64,000 nucleotides of DNA from Seonamhaeicola sp. (GTDB lineage Bacteria; Bacteroidota; Bacteroidia; Flavobacteriales; Flavobacteriaceae), in contig NZ_JANQJQ010000008.1 in NCBI RefSeq assembly GCF_028281565.1, positions 1 to 64,000 of the forward strand. The letters run 5' to 3'. The notes below the pieces were generated by a model. It had not been told where the DNA came from and did no database searches. It was given only the letters and a program-made list of their open reading frames with translations. The position numbers and the translations under genes are program-made. Each line of letters begins with the position of its first letter. The stretch's first letter is position 1. Of this stretch, positions 1 to 8,515 are shown in pieces.

Positions 1-387
1 AAGTTGGGCTGTAAATTTGAAGTGGATGAACTTTGGACTTTTACAGGTAATAAAGGTAATGTTACCTGGATTACTTATGCGTTGGAAAGAGAAACAAAGG
101 GCGTTGTTGACTTTATATTAGGAAGAAAGACAACAGAAAATATCAGGCCACTGATAAACAAATTATTGTTATTAGCACCGAGAAACATTTATACGGACAG
201 ATTGAATATTTACCCAAGTATAATTCCAAAAGCAATTCACAAACAGTTCCGGTATTGTACCAATAAGATTGAACGGAATAATTTAACATGGCGTACTCAT
301 ATTAAAAGACTAAGTAGAAAAACGATTTGTTTTTCAAAAAACGAAAAACACCTTGAAGCCCATTTGAGAATCTATTTTTGGGGATAA
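1..387 (+). pseudogene. IS1-family transposase, C-terminal part (cut by window edge)
   Basis: The reading frame is open from the first base, so the N-terminal part lies outside the window or is lost. The visible 127 residues look like the catalytic half of an IS1-type DDE transposase: an early VDELW acidic motif, a central YTDR motif and a late IERNN motif followed by a basic C-terminus. About 40 bp after the stop there are two GGTAAGGT-like sequences on the minus strand, which could belong to the right terminal repeat. The gene sits directly upstream of the secretion-type operon. Intactness cannot be judged from here. Confidence 0.75.
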
Positions 388-529
388 TGGATTTAAAGAC
401 CTTACCAAAAGCAAGGGAAAACCTTACTTTTCTTTGATATAAAAAAAATACATTTATAGGAATTTTATGTGGCAATGCATGTTCTGCAAATAATGCCCAG
501 GAGAAAATGAATTTTTATAAACTTTGATC

Positions 530-886
530 ATGAAAAAGCTATTATTGTTTTTGGTATTTATGAATGTATTGTCCTGTGACGAAATTATTGAGGTTGCAGA
601 TATATCTGATAAAACAGTTGAGATATTGGCACCAACTAATAATAGTGTTATTGACGCCACATCGGTGTCTTTTACATGGAATGCCCTTGAAGATGCCGAA
701 AGTTATAAATTGCAAATAGCAACCCCCGATTTTGAAAATGCCGTGCAAATAGTGGTGGATTCCACGTTAGCCAACACCTCTTTTATTAAAACTTTGGCTC
801 CCGGCACTTATGAATGGCGCCTGCGTGCAGAAAATTCAGGGTATCAAACCCAATACACCATAAACGGTTTCACGGTATCAGAATGA
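530..886 (+). CDS. Small putative lipoprotein with a fibronectin III-like domain
   Basis: The ATG at 530 gives an N-terminus of MKKLLLFLVFMNVLSC, a short hydrophobic signal ending in LSC, so it is probably lipidated on Cys and anchored in the envelope. The rest, about 100 residues, reads as one beta-sandwich domain of the kind found in fibronectin type III or surface proteins (VSFTWNALEDAESYKLQIA, then YEWRLRAEN). The stop overlaps the start of the next gene (ATGA), which makes it the first visible gene of the operon up to 4745. Its specific role in the pilus or secretion machine is not known. Confidence 0.7.
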   Translation: MKKLLLFLVFMNVLSCDEIIEVADISDKTVEILAPTNNSVIDATSVSFTWNALEDAESYKLQIATPDFENAVQIVVDSTLANTSFIKTLAPGTYEWRLRAENSGYQTQYTINGFTVSE

Positions 887-1344
887 TCATGAAAAGCAAA
901 ACAAAGACATATGTGTTATTGACATTGGTTTTAGGGATATGGGGTGTTATTGGTTATAAGATCATGTCTGCTGTTAATCCCAAAGCCCCTGAAACTTCAA
1001 ACAATGATTTTGAAGTGTCTTTTTCTCCAAAATTAAATACTGAGTTGGAATCCTTTAACATTCAAGCTGTAGACCGGGATCCGTTTTTAGGCAACCTTTA
1101 TACCAAAAAGAAAGCAGTTGCTAAAAAGCTGAAACCACTTGACATAGTTTGGATGCCAATTACATATCATGGATGTGTTACCAACAAAACGGGTAAGAAT
1201 AAAGTATTTGTGGTCTCCATAAATAATAAACAATTTTTAATGAAGTTGGGACAAACCATTGATAGTGTTAAGCTAATAAACGGGAGCAGCAATGGAATTA
1301 AAGTTAACTATAAGGGCATTAGAAAAACCATTCCTAAAACATGA
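883..1344 (+). CDS. GspC/PilP-like inner-membrane protein of a type II secretion or type IV pilus machine
   Basis: There is one N-terminal membrane segment (roughly residues 10-27), then a periplasmic domain. It contains DPFLG, a linker, and a small beta domain with the pattern of the GspC/PilP homology region (WMPITYHGCV, VFVVSINNKQFLMKLGQTI, VNYKGIRKTI). In known systems such proteins connect the inner-membrane platform to the outer-membrane secretin. The ATG at 883 overlaps the previous stop and the gene overlaps the next one by 4 nt, so translation is probably coupled. The family call rests on domain pattern and context. Confidence 0.55.
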   Translation: MIMKSKTKTYVLLTLVLGIWGVIGYKIMSAVNPKAPETSNNDFEVSFSPKLNTELESFNIQAVDRDPFLGNLYTKKKAVAKKLKPLDIVWMPITYHGCVTNKTGKNKVFVVSINNKQFLMKLGQTIDSVKLINGSSNGIKVNYKGIRKTIPKT

Positions 1345-2642
1345 GATTTATAAAAGTTGACTTCAGAAAATTAAATCTCGATCATCGGGTGAAAGCAGGT
1401 GCCTTACAGTTAACCATGTATATAGTAGTGGTAGTGGCCTTATTGTTATCCGGATTTGTTCTTTTTATCCATACCCATAAAAGATTTGATATCCGGGCGC
1501 AATTGGTAAAAGAGGCCGTTAATAATGCGGAAAAAGGCATAAATTATACGTTACAAAGTCAATTGAATTTAAATGATACCCTTACAGTTAATTTAAAAGA
1601 TCAGGATTATAAAACCCTTAAAGTACACAAAGACCATTGGGGTTTTTTTGAAAAGGTAACTTCCATTTCAAAAATTAAGCATAATACCTTTAAAAAGATA
1701 GCTTTGGTGGGTACTATACAACCCAAACAAGAACGAACTGCGCTATATGTTAAAGATAATAACAGGCCCCTGGTAGTAGTTGGGAATTCACATATTCAGG
1801 GGACGACTTATTTACCAAAACAGGGTGTTAGAACCGGTAATATATCAGGGCATTCGTATTATGGCAAAGCACTTGTTTATGGAAAAATAAAAAACAGCCA
1901 ATCAAACCTTCCTGAGCTTTCAAACGAATGGATTAATGAGTTAAAGCAACTTGAAACCAAAATAAAAGAGATTCATCCGGACCAGTTTATTGATTTAAAC
2001 TCTAAAAAGAGTCATCAAAACTCTTTTTATGATCCTCTTCAGGTAATTTATAGTACCAAGGATATGTTATTGTCCGGCGTATCACTAACAGGGCATATTC
2101 TGGTACAGTCAGAAACAAAAATTGTTGTAGATGCTGGTGCCACACTGAAGGATATTATTTTAATAGCACCTGAGATAGAAATTAAGTCCTATTGTAAAGG
2201 CGCTTTTCAGGCCATAGCCGGAAAGAACCTTACGGTTGGTGCGCATTGTGAACTTGATTATCCATCAGCTTTATATGTGAATGACAATAACGCTGATAGT
2301 GAAAAAGACAAAGTAAAACATACCCCTTTTATCTCAGTAGGAAGTGGCTCTACTGTAAAAGGTGTTGTCGCTTATGTGGGAAAGACTAAGAACTACAAAC
2401 CTCAAATTTTTATTGATGAGGCTGCCGGGGTCATAGGTGAGGTATACTGTAATAAGAATTTAGAATTACTGGGCACGGTAAAAGGTAGTGTATTTACTTC
2501 CAATTTTATTGCTAATCAATCCGGATCAGCCTATCAAAATCATATTTATAACGGGGAAATAAATGTTGATCATTTACCTGTGGAATATGTTGGATTATTA
2601 TTTGAAGGCACCAAAAAAGGAATCGCAAAGTGGCTATATTAA
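1341..2642 (+). CDS. Single-pass envelope protein of the secretion/pilus operon, with beta-helix-like repeats
   Basis: The 433-residue protein has an N-terminal hydrophobic segment (about residues 24-43, ALQLTMYIVVVVALLLSGF) like a type IV pilin-like leader helix. A long soluble region follows, with short repeated beta-strand units (NSHIQGTTYLP, SVSLTGHILVQS, AGATLKDIILI, SGSTVKGVVAYVG, LLGTVKGSVF) suggesting a beta-solenoid. Its place before two small pseudopilins matches that of a large GspK-type minor pseudopilin, but the sequence does not prove this. It overlaps both neighbours. Confidence 0.5.
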   Translation: MRFIKVDFRKLNLDHRVKAGALQLTMYIVVVVALLLSGFVLFIHTHKRFDIRAQLVKEAVNNAEKGINYTLQSQLNLNDTLTVNLKDQDYKTLKVHKDHWGFFEKVTSISKIKHNTFKKIALVGTIQPKQERTALYVKDNNRPLVVVGNSHIQGTTYLPKQGVRTGNISGHSYYGKALVYGKIKNSQSNLPELSNEWINELKQLETKIKEIHPDQFIDLNSKKSHQNSFYDPLQVIYSTKDMLLSGVSLTGHILVQSETKIVVDAGATLKDIILIAPEIEIKSYCKGAFQAIAGKNLTVGAHCELDYPSALYVNDNNADSEKDKVKHTPFISVGSGSTVKGVVAYVGKTKNYKPQIFIDEAAGVIGEVYCNKNLELLGTVKGSVFTSNFIANQSGSAYQNHIYNGEINVDHLPVEYVGLLFEGTKKGIAKWLY

Positions 2643-2965
2643 AAAAAATAAAAGCGTCTACCTTAATGGAAACACTGGTAGCTTCAGTACTCATTGTTAT
2701 AGTTTTTATGATGGCAGGCATGATATTGAACAATATATTTTCGAATACCATAAAAAATGATACCGGGGACATTGAAACTTATATTGCTGAATTAGAATAT
2801 TTATATAAAAATGAAAAACTGTTATTGCCCTTTCATGATGCCTTTGAATCATGGGATATAACGGTTAAGGCCGTTAAGAACTTTAATGAAGACCTGCTCT
2901 CATTCGAGGCTGTTAATCAGCGCACCAATAAAACCTATTCAAGAGAAATTTATGTCAATCCATAA
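2630..2965 (+). CDS. Type IV pilin-like / pseudopilin protein
   Basis: The GTG start at 2630 overlaps the previous gene by 13 nt. A short basic leader is followed by STLMETLVASVLIVIVFMMAGMIL, a typical prepilin-type helix with Glu at the fifth position after the probable cleavage site. The remaining 75 residues form a small soluble domain with no recognisable motif. The short length (111 residues) and operon position suggest a minor pseudopilin of the GspI type. Confidence 0.6.
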   Translation: MAILKKIKASTLMETLVASVLIVIVFMMAGMILNNIFSNTIKNDTGDIETYIAELEYLYKNEKLLLPFHDAFESWDITVKAVKNFNEDLLSFEAVNQRTNKTYSREIYVNP

Positions 2966-3425
2966 AAGAATACAAGCTTTTACTGTAAGTGAAATGGTCG
3001 TGGTATTAATTATAACATCCATAGTTGTTGGGTTAGCTTTTTCGGTCTTGAATTTAGTACAAAAACACATGATGGGCATCCAACAGAATTTCAATAAAAA
3101 AGCGACATTTCAAAAACTGGAGCAAGTCTTGTATTTAGATTTTAATCGATACCCTGATATAGAATTCGATGCTTTTGAAGAAAAACTAACGTTTAAAAGC
3201 GACATAGATTCAACAACCTATTGGTTTAAGGAGAATGGTATTATCAAAGAGCCGGATACGTTTAATATCCTGTGGCATAACAAAGATTTGTTCTTTAAAG
3301 GAAGTAAAGTATCCAATGGAAATATTGATGCCTTAAAACTCACTGCATCAAAAGAAAATAAGCACAGAACACTTTTTATTTTTAAAACCAATGACGCCAC
3401 CCATTTTATAAATCATGGCATTTAA
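2952..3425 (+). CDS. Type IV pilin-like / pseudopilin protein
   Basis: The ATG at 2952 is chosen because it places a short basic leader (SIHKRIQ) directly before AFTVSEMVVVLIITSIVVGLAF, a classic prepilin cleavage and N-methylation segment with Glu at position 5. Upstream in-frame codons would add an unlikely N-terminus. The body has a beta-rich C-terminal domain as in GspJ/GspH-type minor pseudopilins. It overlaps the previous gene by 14 nt and the next by 11 nt. Confidence 0.65.
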   Translation: MSIHKRIQAFTVSEMVVVLIITSIVVGLAFSVLNLVQKHMMGIQQNFNKKATFQKLEQVLYLDFNRYPDIEFDAFEEKLTFKSDIDSTTYWFKENGIIKEPDTFNILWHNKDLFFKGSKVSNGNIDALKLTASKENKHRTLFIFKTNDATHFINHGI

Positions 3426-4551
3426 TTTAGATAATATAGTCAGAGAGGTCCCTGCTTCAAAAGGAGTGGCAAAGGAAAATGTGTCTTTATTACAAAAAGA
3501 AATTACGTTGTTTAACAAAGCCTTTAATAATAAAGTAAAGGAGGATTTTTATACGGAGCTGGGGGTATTATTAAAAGCCGGCATCACTTTAAAAGATGCC
3601 CTGGAGTTGCTGGGGAAATCTCAAAAGAAAAGACAAAACAAAGCCGTTTTAAATAAAATATTACAGGCTGTAGTTAAGGGGGAAAGTTTATCGGAAGTAT
3701 TAAAATCTCAAAAACAATTTTCAGATTATGAGTATTTCTCCGTTAAAATAGGCGAGGAAACAGGCACTTTATTCCGAGTTGCGGAACAGTTGGGCGCGTT
3801 TTATTACAGAAAGAATGAACAACACAGGAACCTTGTTAGTGCGCTTACCTATCCGGTTATTATTTTAAGTACGGCCGTTTTAGTGGTGGCGTTTATGTTA
3901 CAGTTTGTCGTGCCTATGTTCCAGGATATTTTTAAACAACAAAATGTGGCTTTACCAGGCATTACGAAGTTTATAATAAGCCTTTCCGGGTTTATGCAAA
4001 GCTATGGCTGGTTATTATTTTTTATCATTGTAGCGCTGCTAGCCTCAAAAGCTTTTTTAAATAAAAACAAACATTTTAAACAGTTAAAGGACCAGTTTAT
4101 TTTAAAACTCCCTTTTATCGGCAATTTTGTTAAAACCGTTTATTTATCTCAATTTACGCAGGCAGTCGCTTTGTTAACGGCTTCTAAAATACCTGTTGTA
4201 AACAGTATACAATTGGTAAAGCAAATGATCAATTTTTATCCTTTGCAGCAGGCTCTGGAATCAGTTGAACAACAGATCTTAAAAGGTAATGCATTAAGTG
4301 TAAGTTTAAGTGAGCATAAATTATTTGGAGATAAAATGATCGCCCTTGTTAAGGTTGCCGAAGAAACCAACCAAACCGAATTTATTTTTGAACGCCTCAA
4401 TATGCAATACAACACCCGGGTGCAGCAACAATCTAAAATGTTATCAACCATTATGGAACCCCTTATTATAGTTATAGTTGGAATATTTGTTGGCGTTATT
4501 TTAATTGCCATGTACTTGCCAATGTTCAAGCTTAGTAGTGTTATAGGCTAA
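3415..4551 (+). CDS. gspF: GspF/PilC-like inner-membrane platform protein
   Basis: The 378-residue protein has two type II secretion F domains, each a helical cytoplasmic bundle followed by a membrane segment. The first has FYTELGVLLKAGITLKDALELL, VVKGESLSEVL and IGEETGTL. The second has FTQAVALLTASKIPVVNSIQLV, ILKGNALSVSL and VKVAEETNQ. Membrane segments lie near residues 145-170, 195-210 and 345-370. In the family, GspF/PilC is the membrane platform coupling the ATPase to pseudopilus assembly. The secretin and ATPase genes are not in the window. Confidence 0.85.
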   Translation: MAFNLDNIVREVPASKGVAKENVSLLQKEITLFNKAFNNKVKEDFYTELGVLLKAGITLKDALELLGKSQKKRQNKAVLNKILQAVVKGESLSEVLKSQKQFSDYEYFSVKIGEETGTLFRVAEQLGAFYYRKNEQHRNLVSALTYPVIILSTAVLVVAFMLQFVVPMFQDIFKQQNVALPGITKFIISLSGFMQSYGWLLFFIIVALLASKAFLNKNKHFKQLKDQFILKLPFIGNFVKTVYLSQFTQAVALLTASKIPVVNSIQLVKQMINFYPLQQALESVEQQILKGNALSVSLSEHKLFGDKMIALVKVAEETNQTEFIFERLNMQYNTRVQQQSKMLSTIMEPLIIVIVGIFVGVILIAMYLPMFKLSSVIG

Positions 4552-4565
4552 CAAGTTTTATTTTA

Positions 4566-4745
4566 ATGAACATCAGAAAAACAAAAAGTCTTCATCTTAA
4601 AAAAGATAAAGGCCTTTGTACTCAAGGTGGTCAAATTATCGAACCCATTCAAAGAGATTGGAATGAGTTAGTTCAGCAAGTTGTAAATTCGAGTCCCCTG
4701 GGGAAGCAGAATGAAGCCTTGTTTAATAAATATGGCATTTATTAG
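4566..4745 (+). CDS. Small ORF after gspF, unknown function
   Basis: A 59-residue ORF starts with ATG 14 nt after the gspF stop, in the same direction. The protein is basic at the N-terminus (NIRKTKSLHLKKDKG) and ends in a helical stretch with SSPLGKQNEALFNKYGIY. It has no membrane segment and no family is recognised. It may be the last gene of the operon or the remnant of a longer gene. It is followed immediately by a dyad (4745-4786). Confidence 0.35.
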   Translation: MNIRKTKSLHLKKDKGLCTQGGQIIEPIQRDWNELVQQVVNSSPLGKQNEALFNKYGIY

Positions 4746-4786
4746 GACTAACTATAGGAGATAGCTATAGATAGCTAAATTAGTCC
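4745..4786 (+). terminator. Dyad at the end of the gspF operon
   Basis: GGACTAA at 4745-4751 pairs with TTAGTCC at 4780-4786, with an internal run of TAGCTATAG-type self-complementary bases. There is no T-tract, so it may be an RNA stability element rather than an intrinsic terminator. Confidence 0.35.
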
Positions 4787-4905
4787 ATTAAGTCAGGTCT
4801 TTCGAACTTCCCCGTATTTTCGTAACTTTAAACAAAACCGTCGTTTTTTGCCATCATGGCCAGTGCAATTACGAAGGCAATATTTAAGCCAAAGAAAAGT
4901 GACCT

Positions 4906-7005
4906 ATGAAACTGAAGAAAGAATTAGGGTTATTTGATGTTTTCGCAGTAAGTACTGGGGCCATGTTTAGTTCCGGCTTTTTTCTTTTGCCCGGACTGGC
5001 CGCTCAACATACAGGGCCATCGGTTATTTTGGCCTACTTATTTGCCGGATTCTTGATCATGCCCGCCATGTTTAGCATTGCCGAAATATCTACAGCCCTG
5101 CCACGGTCGGGCGGAGCATATTTTCTTCTGGACCGAAGTTTTGGGCCCATGATGGGAGTTATAGGCGGAATTGGAACATACATTACCCTTTTGCTAAAGA
5201 CAGCATTTGCTCTTGTGGGTATTGGAGCTTATGGTACCATTTTTTTTGATATTCCAATTAAAGAAACTGCTGTTGCCTTTGCAATAATATTTGCATTACT
5301 CAATATATTAGGAACAAGTAAATCTTCCGGTATTCAAAAAGTACTTGTGATGGGTTTGATTGTCGTATTAGGAGCATTTGTCATCGATGGTTTCTGGAAT
5401 ATTTTCTCGGGAAACAATGCTACTTTAGATTTCAAAAAGGACCATTATACGCCTTTCTTTACAGGGGGAATTGAAGGGCTGATTTTTACAACCGGATTCG
5501 TTTTTGTGTCTTATTTGGGGTTGACGAAAATAGCAAGTGTCGCTGAAGAAATTAAAAATCCTGAACGAAATATTCCCTTAGGAATGGCATTGTCGTTGTT
5601 AATTACCGGACTGATCTATGTGCTTGGAGTTTTTGTTATGGTGTCGGTCATTGACATGGAAGTGCTTTCTCAAGATCTTTCTCCTGCAGCTACTGCCGGT
5701 GAGAAGTTGTTCAGCTGGTTACCTTCAAAAACGGGACTGCATATCATCGTTATTGCTGCTTTATTTGCATTCGCCTCTACCGGAAATGCGGGTATGCTGG
5801 CAACATCACGTTATCCGCTGGCTATGGGCAGAGATAAGATTTTCCCAAAAAAATTCAGCATTATTAGCCGTAGGGGAACACCGGTTCCGGCAATTCTCCT
5901 TACCGTGGCATTGATTATCTTATGTATCATAGTTCTTACCGAAGAGGGCATTGTTAAACTCGCGAGTACGTTTCAATTGTTCATATTTATAGCTATCAAT
6001 TTTTCGGTCATTGTTTTTCGGAATAGTAAAATAGCCTCTTATCATCCGGGTTATCATTCGCCATTATATCCGTGGATGCAAATATTTGGTATTATTACTT
6101 CTCTGGCTCTCATGTTCTATATGGGATGGGGCGCATTGGCATTTACTTTGGCTACCATTTTTCTTTCGTATTTATGGTATCGGTTTTTCGTTCGCTCAAA
6201 AGTAAAAAGAGAGGGTGCTATTTATCACTGGTTTGCTTTGTTGGGTAAGCATCAGCACGATGAACTGGAAGGTGAGTTTATGATGATCTTACGAGAGAAA
6301 GGTTTGGCCCAGGATGATCTGTTTAACCAGACGATTGTACGCTCAAGAATTCATAGGATCGATCATACGACATTTGAAGAAACAGTTCAGCAGGTGTCAA
6401 ATTCGATTGCCACGGAATTAAATTCTGATAGCAATCAATTAAACGAGGAATTTTTGAAAACCACTCCGATAGATTCTGCGTTGGTAATTCCGGAAGTTTC
6501 ATTGCTTTATTCTAAAAAGCCTGATATAAATCATCCGGTACTCCATATTGCACTTTGTGAAAAGGGCATAGAAAAACCAGCTGAACAACCTGATAAATCC
6601 AGCAGGGAAAGAATTAAGATGTTCTTTTTCCTTGTTAACGATGTGAACGATCCCAAACAGCAGCTCCGTATGCTATCCAATCTAATAAATTTGGCAGAAC
6701 GCGACCACTTTATCAAGGATATTTTTTCTTCTCAGACTGAAAAGGAGGTTATCGAATATTTGTTGCATGATAAACGGCATATATCTTTTGCGATAAGGGC
6801 AAATGAACCGTCAAATGTTCTCATAAATAAGAAACTAATGGATGCCGGCCTGCCACGAGATGTATTGGTCGTATTTATAGATCGAAATAATGCACCCTTC
6901 GTTCCAAATGGATATACCGTACTTCTTGAAAATGATGTGCTCACAATTGTAGGAGAACCCGGCTCAGTAAATAAACTCTACGATCAGTTCATCCTGTCGA
7001 AATAG
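4906..7005 (+). CDS. APC-superfamily amino acid permease fused to PTS EIIA-like and RCK_C-like domains
   Basis: Residues 1 to about 425 form a twelve-helix amino acid/polyamine permease core (GAMFSSGFFLLPG at the first helix, SGGAYFLLDRSFG, STGNAGMLATSRYPLAM). Residues about 455-605 resemble a PTS EIIA type 2 domain, but the place of the usual phosphorylated His (a PH motif) holds IPE, with Glu at 530. Residues about 620-699 resemble the RCK C-terminal (TrkA-C) ligand-binding domain (GLPRDVLVVFIDRN through LTIVGEPGSV). The substrate is unknown. The cytoplasmic part probably regulates transport by ligand binding rather than phosphotransfer. It is a single-gene unit. Confidence 0.8.
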   Translation: MKLKKELGLFDVFAVSTGAMFSSGFFLLPGLAAQHTGPSVILAYLFAGFLIMPAMFSIAEISTALPRSGGAYFLLDRSFGPMMGVIGGIGTYITLLLKTAFALVGIGAYGTIFFDIPIKETAVAFAIIFALLNILGTSKSSGIQKVLVMGLIVVLGAFVIDGFWNIFSGNNATLDFKKDHYTPFFTGGIEGLIFTTGFVFVSYLGLTKIASVAEEIKNPERNIPLGMALSLLITGLIYVLGVFVMVSVIDMEVLSQDLSPAATAGEKLFSWLPSKTGLHIIVIAALFAFASTGNAGMLATSRYPLAMGRDKIFPKKFSIISRRGTPVPAILLTVALIILCIIVLTEEGIVKLASTFQLFIFIAINFSVIVFRNSKIASYHPGYHSPLYPWMQIFGIITSLALMFYMGWGALAFTLATIFLSYLWYRFFVRSKVKREGAIYHWFALLGKHQHDELEGEFMMILREKGLAQDDLFNQTIVRSRIHRIDHTTFEETVQQVSNSIATELNSDSNQLNEEFLKTTPIDSALVIPEVSLLYSKKPDINHPVLHIALCEKGIEKPAEQPDKSSRERIKMFFFLVNDVNDPKQQLRMLSNLINLAERDHFIKDIFSSQTEKEVIEYLLHDKRHISFAIRANEPSNVLINKKLMDAGLPRDVLVVFIDRNNAPFVPNGYTVLLENDVLTIVGEPGSVNKLYDQFILSK

Positions 7006-7017
7006 AAATCCTATCAT

Positions 7018-7052
7018 AAAAAAACCGGAACCTTTTAAGATTCCGGTTTTAT
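7018..7052. terminator. Bidirectional intrinsic terminator of the permease and of the original tRNA-Leu locus
   Basis: AAACCGGAA at 7022-7030 and TTCCGGTTT at 7041-7049 form a 9-bp stem, with A and T tracts on either side, so it can act on both strands. It ends 3 bp before the left att repeat. The likeliest reading is that it served tRNA-Leu before the island inserted. Confidence 0.8.
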
Positions 7053-7054
7053 TT

Positions 7055-7069
7055 GTACTCAAGGTGGGA
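7055..7069. repeat. Left attachment repeat (attL core)
   Basis: This 15-bp sequence, GTACTCAAGGTGGGA, is identical to 15239-15253. It is the displaced 3' end of tRNA-Leu (part of the T arm and acceptor strand) left behind by integration. Confidence 0.85.
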
Positions 7070-7218
7070 GTCTATAATATTTAATCCTTAATTTTATATT
7101 TATTCAATAAAACCGTCGTAATCCCTTTATTTTAAACAAGTTTAAGATAAAATTGTTTAAAAAATACTTAAGAGATATTAATCTAAATTAAATAAAATTA
7201 ACTATTTTTCGGCAACAA

Positions 7219-7228
7219 ATCGGCAAAA
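7219..7228 (+). promoter_or_regulatory. Possible recombinase arm-type site, left end
   Basis: ATCGGCAAAA here is repeated in the same orientation at 15174-15183, inside the other end of the element. A related TTCGGCAACA lies at about 7208-7217. Paired short repeats inside both ends are typical of accessory binding sites for tyrosine recombinases. This is inferred from position only. Confidence 0.35.
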
Positions 7229-7240
7229 TATTATTAAATA

Positions 7241-8515
7241 GTGAATTTAAAATACTTTATTGTTAAAGGTAAAAAGAAATATTTAAGTATTTATGTACGG
7301 TTCTGGGACAGTAAAAGAGTAGATCAAAAAACCAAAACGGGGATTCATGTTGTATATGACGATTGGTCTTTTAAAAAGCAAAGAATTAAGGTTAAACCTA
7401 CCTCCAATAATAATGCAGATTTTCTCAATTCAAAACTGAAAAGACTAGAGGAATATATAATCAATAAGTACAATTTAGATAATACTTCTGGGAACGGGAT
7501 TACTAAAACATGGCTTAGAGATACTGTGGCTGATTGTTTCCAAAAAGTTGATAGAGATGATGAGTATAAAGTTTACTTTGTTTCATGGGTTGAAAGGTTT
7601 GTTGATCAGGCTCCAGGGAGACTTCATAAAGGAAGGCCGATAAAGCCTAATTCCGTAAAAAACTATCAAGGAGCACTAAATAAATTAAGGTCCTTTGAAA
7701 GTCATTCAAACAAAAGGTATCTATTTAAGGATATTGATTTGAAATTTCATGAGGAGTTTATCAAATTTTGTAGGGATGCAGATAAACTCTCTGAAAATGC
7801 TATTGGCAATATTATTTACAGAATAAGAACCTTTTGTTCTGAAATAGAAATGGAAGGGCTTCCTGTTAGTCCTCAATGGCGTAGTAAACAGTTTTATGCT
7901 CCTAAAAGCGAAACTTATGATACTTATTTAAATGATCATGAAATTGACGCCATATTCAATCATGATTTTAGCCATAATGAAAAATTGGATAATGCCCGGG
8001 ACTTATTTGTAATAGGACTAAGAACTGGGTTGCGAGTTTCAGACTTTTTACGGGTTACATCAGAGAATATTTTAGATAATAGTGTTATTAATATTACTAC
8101 TACTAAAACTGGACAAAATCTCACTATTCCTATCCACCCTCAATTTCAGTCTGTTCTGGAAAAACGAAATGGACAGTTTCCAAGGAAGATTTCGGAACAG
8201 AAGTTCAATAAGTATATCAAGGAAGTTTGTAAAGAAGTTGGATTAAAGGCAATGACATACGGGTCAAAAATGAATAAAAAAACTAAGAGAAAAGAAACAA
8301 AATTGTTTGAAAAACATGAGTTGATTACTTCTCATTGTTGTAGAAGATCCTTTGCAAGTAATCTTTACGCCGCAGGATTTGATACTTCGGTTATTATGAA
8401 AGCTACTGGCCATAAATCAGAAACACAATTTATTAAATATATAAAGCTTTCTCAAGATGAACATATAAAGAAACTAAGTGAATATTGGGAAAATCAGAAT
8501 AAAAGCTTTGGATAA
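7241..8515 (+). CDS. int: Tyrosine recombinase / integrase of the tRNA-Leu element
   Basis: This 424-residue site-specific recombinase starts at GTG 7241. It has an N-terminal arm-binding region, a SAM-like core-binding domain (about 105-215) and a C-terminal catalytic domain. The catalytic set is visible: Arg265 (TGLRVSDFL), a beta-hairpin Lys in TTTKTGQ, His365 and Arg368 (SHCCRRSF), His391 (ATGHKS) and Tyr400 (FIKYIKLS). The length and phage-integrase SAM-like N-terminus fit integrases of Bacteroidetes islands. It lies about 170 bp from attL and should cut within the tRNA-Leu 3' end. The next gene overlaps by one base. Confidence 0.95.
   Translation: MNLKYFIVKGKKKYLSIYVRFWDSKRVDQKTKTGIHVVYDDWSFKKQRIKVKPTSNNNADFLNSKLKRLEEYIINKYNLDNTSGNGITKTWLRDTVADCFQKVDRDDEYKVYFVSWVERFVDQAPGRLHKGRPIKPNSVKNYQGALNKLRSFESHSNKRYLFKDIDLKFHEEFIKFCRDADKLSENAIGNIIYRIRTFCSEIEMEGLPVSPQWRSKQFYAPKSETYDTYLNDHEIDAIFNHDFSHNEKLDNARDLFVIGLRTGLRVSDFLRVTSENILDNSVINITTTKTGQNLTIPIHPQFQSVLEKRNGQFPRKISEQKFNKYIKEVCKEVGLKAMTYGSKMNKKTKRKETKLFEKHELITSHCCRRSFASNLYAAGFDTSVIMKATGHKSETQFIKYIKLSQDEHIKKLSEYWENQNKSFG

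Noticed and set aside
4855-4905. GCCATCATGGC dyad before the permease as an operator
   Set aside because: It is short and near-random in this context; no second copy or clear promoter overlap was found.
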